NCBI GenBank assembly: GCA_009843505.1
Contig: VYDI01000049.1
Span: 62,001-126,000 of the forward strand
Direction: 5' to 3'
DNA length: 64,000 nt
Origin: Holophagales bacterium
GTDB taxonomy: Bacteria; Acidobacteriota; Thermoanaerobaculia; Multivoradales; Multivoraceae
Shown here: in pieces, positions 1 to 7,688 of the stretch
How the letters are laid out: each line of letters opens with the position of its first letter
Position numbering within the stretch: the first letter of the stretch is position 1
Notes under the pieces: generated by a model
Database searches by the model: none
What the model was told of the DNA's origin: nothing
Seen by the model: the letters and a program-made list of their open reading frames with translations, nothing else
Made by a program: the position numbers and the translations under genes

Positions 1-345
1 GACGTGCCGAACTACGACTTCAACTGGCAGCTCACCTACACGCCGACGGCGCCCAGAGTGATCCCGGCCGGCACGACGATCCGCGTCGACGCGAAGTTCG
101 ACAACTCAACCGACAACCTGGCGAACCCCGATCCGACGTCCAGCGTGACCTGGGGCGAGGCAACGACCGACGAGATGATGGTCGGCTTCATCCACTACAC
201 GTTCAGTGACAAGACGCAGCAGACGAACATGCCCACCTTCATCGTGCCCGAGCAGTTGAGGGAGCAGATGCAGCGGGTTCGCGAGTTCCGGCGCCAGCAG
301 CGGGAAGCGGCCAAGGCGGCCGCTGCCGAAACCAGCGGCGGCTGA
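1..345 (+). CDS. C-terminal fragment of a copper type II monooxygenase-like cytochrome
   Basis: The gene begins before the window; the frame is open from base 1 to a TGA at 343-345. The visible 114 residues align with the end of the complete gene at 47009-48589: both carry the V-P-N-Y-D-(F/Y)-N-W-Q motif, an I-P-A-G turn and an N-P-(D)-P-T loop typical of the last beta-sandwich of copper type II ascorbate-dependent monooxygenases. By analogy the missing part should hold a signal peptide, a CxxCH haem site and copper-binding histidines. The tail is a charged, Ala/Arg/Glu-rich helix (residues about 80-110) that the paralogue lacks. It converges on the next gene with a one-base gap. Function is inferred from the paralogue only. 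Confidence 0.75.
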   Translation, partial: DVPNYDFNWQLTYTPTAPRVIPAGTTIRVDAKFDNSTDNLANPDPTSSVTWGEATTDEMMVGFIHYTFSDKTQQTNMPTFIVPEQLREQMQRVREFRRQQREAAKAAAAETSGG

Positions 346-346
346 T

Positions 347-1033
347 CTAGCGGCCCAGCACGGCGTACGTCCCGTCCAGCACCAGCCGCACCGCCACGTA
401 CAGCCCGAACATCGGGACGACGACCCAGATCGTGTTGGGCGCCCACACCCACACGAGCCGGTCGAGCCGGCCGATTGCCCGGTGCCCGCCCGAGACGTAG
501 AAGCTCACCATGTAGAGCGAGCTGACGTAGACCCACTGCCAGAACAGCGCGACGCCGAGGATCCCCGCGACCACGGCCGGCAGGAAACCCGTGGTCATCG
601 ACAGCAGCAGGACCATCGACGGGATCGGCGTGGCGAAGCCGTTGCCGACGTCGCAGTTGAAGCCGAAGGTCCGCCGGTCCGTATAGGCGTCGTCGTACAC
701 GGAGTAGGCCGCCCAGACGTCCGCCCATGCCGTCGGCGAAAGGATGCCCGTGAGCGGGATCCCCGAGAACAGGAACAGGATGGCTGGCGGCCGGCCGGTC
801 GTCGCCCCGCGTTCGCGCCAGTACTCCGCCCGCCGCGCGATGACGTCGCGCCGGAGGTACAGGCAGGCCTCCCAGTAGCAGATCAGCAGGTTGATCGACA
901 GGAACAGGCTGAGCACGAAATAGGCCGGATCGACGCCGCCGTGCAACCGGTAGCTCGCCACGTTCCAGGCCGCCGTCTGGAGCGCGACGACGACCACGAC
1001 GAAGGCCGCGACCGGGATCTTCGGTCCCTTCAT
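347..1033 (-). CDS. Multi-pass membrane protein of unknown function
   Basis: This 228-residue protein has about six hydrophobic segments: an N-terminal one starting just after M-K-G-P-K, one around V-L-S-L-F-L, and several more to the C-terminus. I do not recognise the family. Conserved-looking polar positions inside membrane segments (N-C-D near the middle, W-E-A near residue 55) could form a ligand pocket. The ATG at 1033 is chosen because it overlaps the stop of the upstream S9 peptidase as ATGA, implying translational coupling; a longer reading to 1078 would begin inside that gene. Co-transcription with a secreted peptidase is the only functional hint. Confidence 0.7.
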   Translation of the reverse strand: MKGPKIPVAAFVVVVVALQTAAWNVASYRLHGGVDPAYFVLSLFLSINLLICYWEACLYLRRDVIARRAEYWRERGATTGRPPAILFLFSGIPLTGILSPTAWADVWAAYSVYDDAYTDRRTFGFNCDVGNGFATPIPSMVLLLSMTTGFLPAVVAGILGVALFWQWVYVSSLYMVSFYVSGGHRAIGRLDRLVWVWAPNTIWVVVPMFGLYVAVRLVLDGTYAVLGR

Positions 1034-3117
1034 GCTTCCGGGTCTTCGTCGTCTTCCGATCCCGGAGCCGTCTCCCACTCGTACTCGATCCCCCGAACGT
1101 GGCGCTCGAACCAGTCGATCTCCACGTTCACCTTGAACAGCTCGTGGCGGAGCTCCCGCCAGCCGTGGGGCTCACGCGGAGCGATGTAGAGGTGGGTCTC
1201 CACTCCGTTCGTCTTCAGCGCCCGATACAGCTCCACCGACTGGGGCGGCGGCACGCGCACGTCGTTCTCACCGACCAGGACGAGCGTCGGCGTGGTCACC
1301 TTGTAGACGTCCTTGAGCGGCGAGTTCTCCCAGTAGACCCCGATCGGAGCGTCCTCCTGCCACGGCGTGCCCCCGAACCAGGGAGTGCGATAGGTCCGTA
1401 CGTCGCTCTGGCCGTACATCGAGATCCAGTTCACCGCGCCGGCGCCCGACGACGCGGCCTTGAAGCGGTCGGTGTAGGTGATGATCTTGTTCGTCATGTG
1501 ACCGCCGCCGCTCCAGCCCATCTTGGCCATGCGGTCGCCGTCGACGAGTCCCCGCTCGATCAGGTGGTCGACCCCGGTCATCACGTCCAGGTGCGCCTGG
1601 TGGAAGTAGTGGCCGACCATGTCGCGCAGGAAGGGGTCTCCGTAGCCGGTGCTGCCCCGGTAGTTCGGCTTGAAGACGAAGTAGCCCCGCGCGGCCAACA
1701 CCTGGACGTAGTTCGACCAGCGGCCGAACCCGAACTTGTCCGAGGCCGCGGGCCCGCCGTGCGTCTGGACGACCAGGGGGTACCGGTTTCCCTCCTCGTA
1801 GTCGAGCGGGTAGTAGAGGAGGCCCTCCACCTCGACGCCGTCCTCCCCCGGCCAGCGGATCGTCTCCTGGCGGGGCAGCAGGAAGGTCTCGTCGAGGTAG
1901 TCGTAGACCGACGTCACCTTGGCGGGCGTGCCTCCGCCCGCCGGCATCACGTGGATATCGCCGGCGTTCTCGCGGCGGTTGATGCCGAAGGCATGCAGGC
2001 CCGCGTCCCGGGAGTAGCTCCACGAGCCCAGCGCGTGGTCGCCTTCGGTCAAGGCACGTGGCGTCGTGTCGTCGACAGCGGCGTGGAAGAGCTGGCTTCG
2101 CACCCCCGTGTTCGCCGTGAAGTAGATCGTGCCGTCGGCGGCCCAGCGGGCGCCGTTGACCTCGTGGGGCATGTCCCCGTAGAGCAGCCGGTGCGCTCCG
2201 CCGCTGGCGGGGACGACGAAGAGGTTCGTGTTGAAGTAGGTCTCCAGGTCGGCGCTGGAGTTGGTCAGGAACATGACGTGCCGCCCATCGGGGGACAGCT
2301 CGGCTCCCGACTCGCTCACCGTGTTGTCGGTGAGCTGCAGGGCGTTGCCGCCGTCCGCGTCCATGATCCAGACCTCGCCCTCGTCCCGGTTGTCGAAGAG
2401 CGGAGAGGGCGCCCGGTGGTGGGCGATGCGCGCCCCGTCCGCAGAGATCCGGAAGCCGACGACCGAGAAGTCGCCGTCGGTGATCCGCTCGATTTTGCCC
2501 CGGTCGTCCCCGGTCCAGGCGACCCGGAAGAGGTGGCGCTGCTTGTAGTCCTCGTCGAAGGCGAAGACGTCGTCCTTCAGCTCGTCCTTCTTCTTCTCCT
2601 CGGGGGTCTCCGGATCGGCGGCAACGAAGAAGATGTTCTCGCCGTCCGGCGAGAACTCGTAGCTCTGAACGGAACTCTCGTGGCTCGTCAGCGGCGAGGC
2701 TTCCCCGCCACCGTTCGGGAGGAGGTAGATCTGGGAGAACTCGTCTTCGCCGCGCGTCGCGAGAAAGGCCACGTAGTTCCCGTCCGGAGACCAGCGCGGA
2801 CTACGCTCCCCCTTCTCGCCGTAGGTCAAGCGCACGTCGCCCGTGCCGTCCATCCCGATCCGGCGGATGTGCGTCGTGCGGCCGTTCTTCTTCCAGTCCG
2901 TGTCGCTGCGCGTGTAGAGGAGGCGGGCGCCGTCGGGGGAGATCCGCGGACTGCCAACGCCGGGAACGTCGATCAGCTCGACGATCGTGATCGGCCGCTT
3001 GTCCCCCGCGAAGCTCGGCGCCACGACCGCAGCAAGGACAAGAGCAAGGGCAAGGGCCGCGGCCGGGAGAACAAGCCGGCGCGGTCCGCGGGCGTGCAGC
3101 GTCAAGGCGCGTGTCAT
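1030..3117 (-). CDS. Secreted S9 family prolyl oligopeptidase-type peptidase
   Basis: A 695-residue serine peptidase. An N-terminal hydrophobic signal segment (A-L-A-L-A-L-V-L-A) is followed by a beta-propeller with several S-P-D-G repeats (WD40-like/TolB type, about residues 40-400). A C-terminal alpha/beta hydrolase domain follows. The catalytic triad is visible: Ser536 in G-W-S-G-G-G, Asp619 in G-E-N-D-V and His651 in E-P-H-G-W. Family members cleave short peptides after proline or similar residues, here probably in the periplasm. Start 3117 is preferred over the longer frame to 3228 because a GAGGAG ribosome site lies five bases upstream (3123-3128) and the signal peptide then sits at the N-terminus. 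Divergent from the next gene by 72 bases. Confidence 0.9.
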   Translation of the reverse strand: MTRALTLHARGPRRLVLPAAALALALVLAAVVAPSFAGDKRPITIVELIDVPGVGSPRISPDGARLLYTRSDTDWKKNGRTTHIRRIGMDGTGDVRLTYGEKGERSPRWSPDGNYVAFLATRGEDEFSQIYLLPNGGGEASPLTSHESSVQSYEFSPDGENIFFVAADPETPEEKKKDELKDDVFAFDEDYKQRHLFRVAWTGDDRGKIERITDGDFSVVGFRISADGARIAHHRAPSPLFDNRDEGEVWIMDADGGNALQLTDNTVSESGAELSPDGRHVMFLTNSSADLETYFNTNLFVVPASGGAHRLLYGDMPHEVNGARWAADGTIYFTANTGVRSQLFHAAVDDTTPRALTEGDHALGSWSYSRDAGLHAFGINRRENAGDIHVMPAGGGTPAKVTSVYDYLDETFLLPRQETIRWPGEDGVEVEGLLYYPLDYEEGNRYPLVVQTHGGPAASDKFGFGRWSNYVQVLAARGYFVFKPNYRGSTGYGDPFLRDMVGHYFHQAHLDVMTGVDHLIERGLVDGDRMAKMGWSGGGHMTNKIITYTDRFKAASSGAGAVNWISMYGQSDVRTYRTPWFGGTPWQEDAPIGVYWENSPLKDVYKVTTPTLVLVGENDVRVPPPQSVELYRALKTNGVETHLYIAPREPHGWRELRHELFKVNVEIDWFERHVRGIEYEWETAPGSEDDEDPEA

Positions 3118-3189
3118 CGAAACTCCTCGCTGTCGTCCGGGGATAGGGTTCGGCCGATCATCGTATCTCGCTGAAAGGCCGTACCAGGA

Positions 3190-4908
3190 ATGACCAGAGC
3201 CCATCTCCACCGCCCCGCAATCGGCCATGCGCTACTGGGCCTGATGCTGGTCGCGAACGCGCCGGCTCAGGACGCCGGGCTGACACCGGAAGCAGCGGCC
3301 CAGGTCGATGCGGTGTTCAAGCCCTGGGACCGGGAAACCACGGCCGGCTGCGCCGTCTCAGTAACAAGGGCCGGCGAGACCGTGTATGCCCGCGGCTTCG
3401 GCATGGCGCACCTGGAGCAGCCGGCACCCATCACGCCGGAGACGATCTTCGAGGCCGGCTCGGTCTCCAAGCAGTTCACCGCCGCGGCGATCGTGCTCCT
3501 CGCGCTCGACGGCAAGCTCTCGCTCGACGACCCGGTACGCGAGCACCTTCCCGAACTGCCGGACTTCGGCGCGCCGATCACGATCCGCCACCTTCTGACC
3601 CACACCAGCGGGCTCAGGACGTTCCGGCCGCTGGTCGCCCTCCGGGGAAGGCCCGACGGCTTCGCCGTGCACACCAACGCCGAAGTCCTGGCCCTCATGG
3701 CCCGGCAGCGGGATCTCAACTTCCCGCCCGGCGAGGAGTACCTGTACAGCAACGCCCCCTACATCCTTAGCGTGCTGCTCGCCGAGCGCGTTTCAGGGCA
3801 GTCGTTCAACGAGTTCACGACCGAGCGCATCTTCGGTCCGCTGGGCATGACGAGCACGCTCTGGCGGGACGACTTCACCCAGATCGTCAAGGGTCGCGCC
3901 ACCGCTTACGGAAGCGGCAGGAGCGGCGGGCTCCACACCAACATGGCGAACACCGAGGTCTTCGGCAATGGCGGCCTGCTGACGACGGTGGGCGATCTGC
4001 AGCGCTGGAACCAGGAACTCTACGAGCCGAAGGTTCTCGGCCAGAAGCTCGTCGACATGCTGGAGACGCCCGGACGGTTCAACGACGGGACGGAGAGCGA
4101 CTACGCCCTCGGGCTCGCTATCGGCGAGTATCGCGGCGAACGGGAGATCGCCCACAGCGGCGGCACCGCCGGCTACCGGTCCTGGCTGGCCCGCTATCCC
4201 GACCGGGACCGCCTGTCGCTCGCTCTCCTGTGCAATCACGGCGACATCAGTCCCGTCGCGGTCGGCCACCGGGTGATCGACGTCTTCCTCGGGCCGGCCG
4301 ACGAAGCCGCGGACACCGAGAGTCCGAAGCCGGGCATCGAGGTCCCGCTGGAAGAGCTGGAACGCTGGGCGGACCCCTATCTGCATACCCGCACCGACTC
4401 GATGGTCCGGATCACGGTCCGCGACGGCGCGCTCTCTTTCGGCGAAGTGAGAGCAAGGCCCCTGGGCGACGACCGGTTCGCGGTCGGCTTCTCCGGCCTC
4501 GTCGTCGCGTTCGAGACCAAGGAAGACGGCACGAGGACGGCAACCCTGGGGGACGATCCGGAGCGCCGCTACATAGCGATGCCCGCGGTGACGCCGACCC
4601 CCGAGAAGCTGGCGGAGTACGTCGGCTCGTACACCAGCGACGAACTCGACGTGACGTACTCGGTCGAGTTCCAGGACGGCAAGCTGCTCTTCCGCCGTCC
4701 GCTCGAGAAACCGCGCACACTCGAGCCTCTGTTCCAGGACGCTTTCGAACTCAGCGACCCGTTAGTGGAGCGGTTTCCGGCCCGTGCACTGTTCGCTACT
4801 ACCGTGGCATGGCCGGCGCGGTTCGAGCGGGACAGCAGCGGGCGGGTGATCGCTCTGTACATCAGCGATTCGTCGCGGGTGCGGCGGTTGCGGTTCGACC
4901 GCCGGTAA
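3190..4908 (+). CDS. Beta-lactamase-fold serine hydrolase (penicillin-binding protein/esterase type)
   Basis: 572 residues with an N-terminal signal segment. The class C beta-lactamase fold spans roughly residues 35-380, with the nucleophile motif Ser91-Val-Ser-Lys94 and the second motif Tyr186-Ser-Asn188. A late H-S-G-G motif stands where KTG is found in true beta-lactamases, so a peptidase or esterase role is more likely than antibiotic resistance. The last 190 residues form a small beta-rich domain often attached to such hydrolases. It is paralogous to the gene at 50499. The ATG follows a weak AGGA. It converges on the SDR gene, with a palindromic repeat in the 63-base gap. Confidence 0.85.
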   Translation: MTRAHLHRPAIGHALLGLMLVANAPAQDAGLTPEAAAQVDAVFKPWDRETTAGCAVSVTRAGETVYARGFGMAHLEQPAPITPETIFEAGSVSKQFTAAAIVLLALDGKLSLDDPVREHLPELPDFGAPITIRHLLTHTSGLRTFRPLVALRGRPDGFAVHTNAEVLALMARQRDLNFPPGEEYLYSNAPYILSVLLAERVSGQSFNEFTTERIFGPLGMTSTLWRDDFTQIVKGRATAYGSGRSGGLHTNMANTEVFGNGGLLTTVGDLQRWNQELYEPKVLGQKLVDMLETPGRFNDGTESDYALGLAIGEYRGEREIAHSGGTAGYRSWLARYPDRDRLSLALLCNHGDISPVAVGHRVIDVFLGPADEAADTESPKPGIEVPLEELERWADPYLHTRTDSMVRITVRDGALSFGEVRARPLGDDRFAVGFSGLVVAFETKEDGTRTATLGDDPERRYIAMPAVTPTPEKLAEYVGSYTSDELDVTYSVEFQDGKLLFRRPLEKPRTLEPLFQDAFELSDPLVERFPARALFATTVAWPARFERDSSGRVIALYISDSSRVRRLRFDRR

Positions 4909-4926
4909 GCGGGAGAAATACGGAGT

Positions 4927-4972
4927 CCGGCGCTGCGCGCCGGATGCCGGCGGGGACGCCGGCGCACCCAGT
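4927..4972 (+). repeat. Double-hairpin palindromic repeat, copy 1
   Basis: Near-consensus copy. Hairpin 1 is CCGGCGC-TGC-GCGCCGG (4927-4943), hairpin 2 is GCCGGCG-GGGA-CGCCGGC, and the tail is CACCCAGT. The last T is the final base of the SDR stop codon on the other strand, so the element abuts that gene exactly. Confidence 0.9.
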
Positions 4973-5754
4973 CAGCCGATGTCGCTGGTGTTCCCGGCCA
5001 TCAGCCGGATCGCCGCCTTGCGCGACAGGAGACGCGTCAGCAGAACGGCGACCAACCGGTTGACGAGTCCAGGCACAAACCGCGGACCCTTGCCGAGAGC
5101 ATCCAGCGTTCGCCGCGCCACCGCGTCGGGGTCGAGCATGCCCGGCACCCGGCCCTTGCCCGAGCGCTTGTAACCCGGCGTGGGAATGGCGCCGGCGCAG
5201 CAGGCGACCACATCGATGCCCTGCTCGCGGAGCTCCTGCCAAAGGCCCTCGCCGAGGACCGTGTTGAAGGCCTTGGTGGCGGCGTAAGCAGCCACCCGCG
5301 CCGTCCCCTGCAGGCCCGCCAGCGAGGACATCAGGATCACCGCGCCACAGCCGCGCCGCTCGAGACCCGGCAGCAGCGTGTGCAGCATGACGACCGGCGC
5401 CCGGACGTTGACGTCGACCGCCCGCTCGAGCGCGCCGGCGTCGGCGTCGACGAAGCGCCCCACCGGCACGAAGGCGGCGTTGTAGACGAGCACGCCCAGG
5501 TCGATGTCCTCCGCCACCGCGGCGAGGGCGGCGCCCAGCCCGGGACTGCCGAGGTCCATCACAAGCGGCCGCACCTCGACGCCGTACCGCTCGCGAAGCC
5601 GGTCCGCGAGTTCCTCGAGCAACGACTCACGGCGAGCGATCAGCACGAGGTCGACGCCGCGCTCGGCGAGGCACTCCGCGAACGAGGCGCCGAGACCCTC
5701 CGAGGCGCCGGCGACGAGTGCCCAGCCCCCGTAGCGGTCGCGGAACGGGGTCAC
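4972..5754 (-). CDS. Short-chain dehydrogenase/reductase
   Basis: A 260-residue classical SDR. The cofactor loop G-A-S-E-G-L-G is near the N-terminus, preceded by the usual beta-1 strand. The N-N-A-G motif is replaced by Y-N-A-A-F. The catalytic residues are Ser in L-M-S-S-L and the Y-A-A-T-K (YxxxK) pair. The C-terminal 60 residues are hydrophobic and basic, suggesting membrane association as in steroid or long-chain acyl reductases. No ATG lies near the Rossmann motif; the GTG at 5754 gives the usual N-terminal length, although the frame stays open to 5985. Divergent from the sulfatase at 5838. Substrate unknown. Confidence 0.85.
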   Translation of the reverse strand: MTPFRDRYGGWALVAGASEGLGASFAECLAERGVDLVLIARRESLLEELADRLRERYGVEVRPLVMDLGSPGLGAALAAVAEDIDLGVLVYNAAFVPVGRFVDADAGALERAVDVNVRAPVVMLHTLLPGLERRGCGAVILMSSLAGLQGTARVAAYAATKAFNTVLGEGLWQELREQGIDVVACCAGAIPTPGYKRSGKGRVPGMLDPDAVARRTLDALGKGPRFVPGLVNRLVAVLLTRLLSRKAAIRLMAGNTSDIG

Positions 5755-5837
5755 GCCGCCACCGGGTCCGCGAACGTCTCCGCTACGCTGCGGTGCCGAC
5801 GCTCGCCATTTGAAGCACCCACCATGGAGACTCGATC

Positions 5838-7661
5838 GTGAGGCTAACAACGTCTCTTTCCGGTGTTCTGCTGTTCGCGCTCGCCGCGGCCGCGTTCGCC
5901 CAGCCGCCGAACGTCGTCCTCGTGATGACGGACGATCAGGGATACGGCGAACTGTCCGCCCACGGAAACCCCGTGCTCGAGACACCGCATCTCGACCGCC
6001 TGCGCGGCAAAAGCGTGCGCCTGGACGACTTCCACGTCGCGCCGATGTGCACGCCGACCCGCGGGCAACTGCTGACCGGCATGGACGCCGCTCGCAACGG
6101 CGCGATCAACGTCAGCAGCGGTCGCGCGCTCCTGCGGCCGGAGATCCCGACGATGGCCGACATCTTCGCGGAGGCCGGCTACCGGACCGGCGTGTTCGGC
6201 AAGTGGCACCTCGGCGACAACTACCCCTTCCGGCCGGAGGACCGCGGCTTCCACGAAACCGTGTGGTTCCCCTCCTCCCACATCGGCTCGGTGCCCGACT
6301 TCTGGGGCAACGACTACTTCGACGACACCTACATTCGCAATGGCAAACGCGAGGCGTTCCAGGGGTACTGCACCGACATCTTCTTCGACGAGGCGATCGA
6401 CTTCATGCGGCGCTCGGCGGAGTCCGGCGATCCCTTTCTCGCCTACATCGCGCCCAACACGCCTCACGGTCCGCTGATCGCCAAGGAGGAGGACGAAGCC
6501 GCGCTGGCGGCCGCCCTGGCGAGGCCCGAGTTCGCCGACATGAGTCCGGCGCTGAAGACCAGGCTGAGCAGGTACCTGGGGATGGTCCGCAACATCGACA
6601 CGAACATGGGCAAGCTCGCCGACTTCCTCGAGAAGGAGGGGCTTCGGGAAAACACGATCGTCATCTTCATGACCGACAACGGCAGCACCCACGGCCCGCT
6701 CTACTTCAACGCCGGCATGCGCGGCATGAAGACCGAGCTCTGGGAAGGCGGCCATCGGGTGCCCTTCTTCATCAGTTGGCCGAACGGCGACCTGGCCGAC
6801 CCGCAGGACGTGACGGGCCTGACCCAGGTTCAGGACGTCCTGCCGACGCTTCTGGACCTCTCCGGCATCGAAACGCCGGCCGCCGCGAACTTCAACGGCA
6901 TGAGTCTGGCGCCCGTGCTGCGCGGCGACGCCGGCGTTCCCGAAGACCGCATGCTGATCATCAACTACAGCCGGATGCCGTCCGGATTCAACTACCCCTC
7001 GCCCTACACCCAGTCGATCCTCACCCGGAGCCATGCGGGGGTCCTGTGGAAGGACTGGCGCCTGCTCGAAGACCGCGAGCTCTACGACCTGGAGTCGGAT
7101 CCGCTCCAGACCACCAACGTGATCGAGCAGCACCCTGACGTGGTCGCCAGGATGCGGGACCATCTGTACGAGTGGTGGGACGAAGTGGCCCCGACCGCCA
7201 ACGAGCCCCAGCGGATCGTCATCGGCGACGACATCGAGAACCCCATGATGCTGACCGGCTGCGAGTGGCTCGACGTCTTCGTCGATCAGCAGGCGCAGGT
7301 TCGGCGCGGCACCCGGAAGACCGGCTACTGGCTGCTCGACGTGGCCGTGGCGGGCGAGTACGAGTTCGCGCTGCGGCGCTGGCCCCGGGAACTCGACGTG
7401 CCGCTCGCATCGGCGCCCGAGGGCAGCACGGCGTTGCCGATTTCCTCCGCCCGCCTGTTCATCAGCGACCACCATCACCTCGACATCGGCGACAAGAGGC
7501 CCTACGGCTTCGAGGGGCTGACGACGCGGGTTGACAGCGACGACACGGAGGCCACCTTCACGGTGACCCTGCCCGAGGGCACCATCGCCCTGCACACCTG
7601 GTTCGAAGAGGGGCGCGAGGTCATCGCGAGCGCCTACTACGTGTACGTAACGAGGAAGTAG
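5838..7661 (+). CDS. Secreted arylsulfatase-type sulfatase
   Basis: 607 residues, with a Sec signal peptide ending at A-F-A-Q. The alkaline-phosphatase-fold sulfatase core starts with N-V-V-L-V-M-T-D-D-Q (metal-binding Asp pair). The formylglycine motif C-T-P-T-R has Cys71 as the residue to be converted. Further metal/substrate motifs are G-K-W-H-L and the F-M-T-D-N-G segment. About 120 C-terminal residues beyond the core form a beta-rich extension that may bind the polymer substrate. It starts with GTG, supported by GGAGA at 5826-5830; the ATG at 5824 is out of frame. One of three sulfatases in the window. No maturase is seen nearby. Substrate (sulfated glycan or aryl sulfate) is not determined. 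Confidence 0.9.
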   Translation: MRLTTSLSGVLLFALAAAAFAQPPNVVLVMTDDQGYGELSAHGNPVLETPHLDRLRGKSVRLDDFHVAPMCTPTRGQLLTGMDAARNGAINVSSGRALLRPEIPTMADIFAEAGYRTGVFGKWHLGDNYPFRPEDRGFHETVWFPSSHIGSVPDFWGNDYFDDTYIRNGKREAFQGYCTDIFFDEAIDFMRRSAESGDPFLAYIAPNTPHGPLIAKEEDEAALAAALARPEFADMSPALKTRLSRYLGMVRNIDTNMGKLADFLEKEGLRENTIVIFMTDNGSTHGPLYFNAGMRGMKTELWEGGHRVPFFISWPNGDLADPQDVTGLTQVQDVLPTLLDLSGIETPAAANFNGMSLAPVLRGDAGVPEDRMLIINYSRMPSGFNYPSPYTQSILTRSHAGVLWKDWRLLEDRELYDLESDPLQTTNVIEQHPDVVARMRDHLYEWWDEVAPTANEPQRIVIGDDIENPMMLTGCEWLDVFVDQQAQVRRGTRKTGYWLLDVAVAGEYEFALRRWPRELDVPLASAPEGSTALPISSARLFISDHHHLDIGDKRPYGFEGLTTRVDSDDTEATFTVTLPEGTIALHTWFEEGREVIASAYYVYVTRK

Positions 7662-7688
7662 AATCCGCTGTTCAATCCAGAGTCCTCA

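Noticed and set aside
1099..3174. A 691-codon open frame on the plus strand opposite the S9 peptidase
   Set aside because: High GC content keeps antisense frames open. The product is Val/Arg/Gly-rich without motifs, while the minus strand encodes a complete peptidase with a catalytic triad.
3190..4908. Antibiotic-resistance beta-lactamase
   Set aside because: The S-x-x-K and Y-S-N motifs are present, but no KTG motif is found (H-S-G-G instead). The extra C-terminal domain fits peptidase/esterase relatives.
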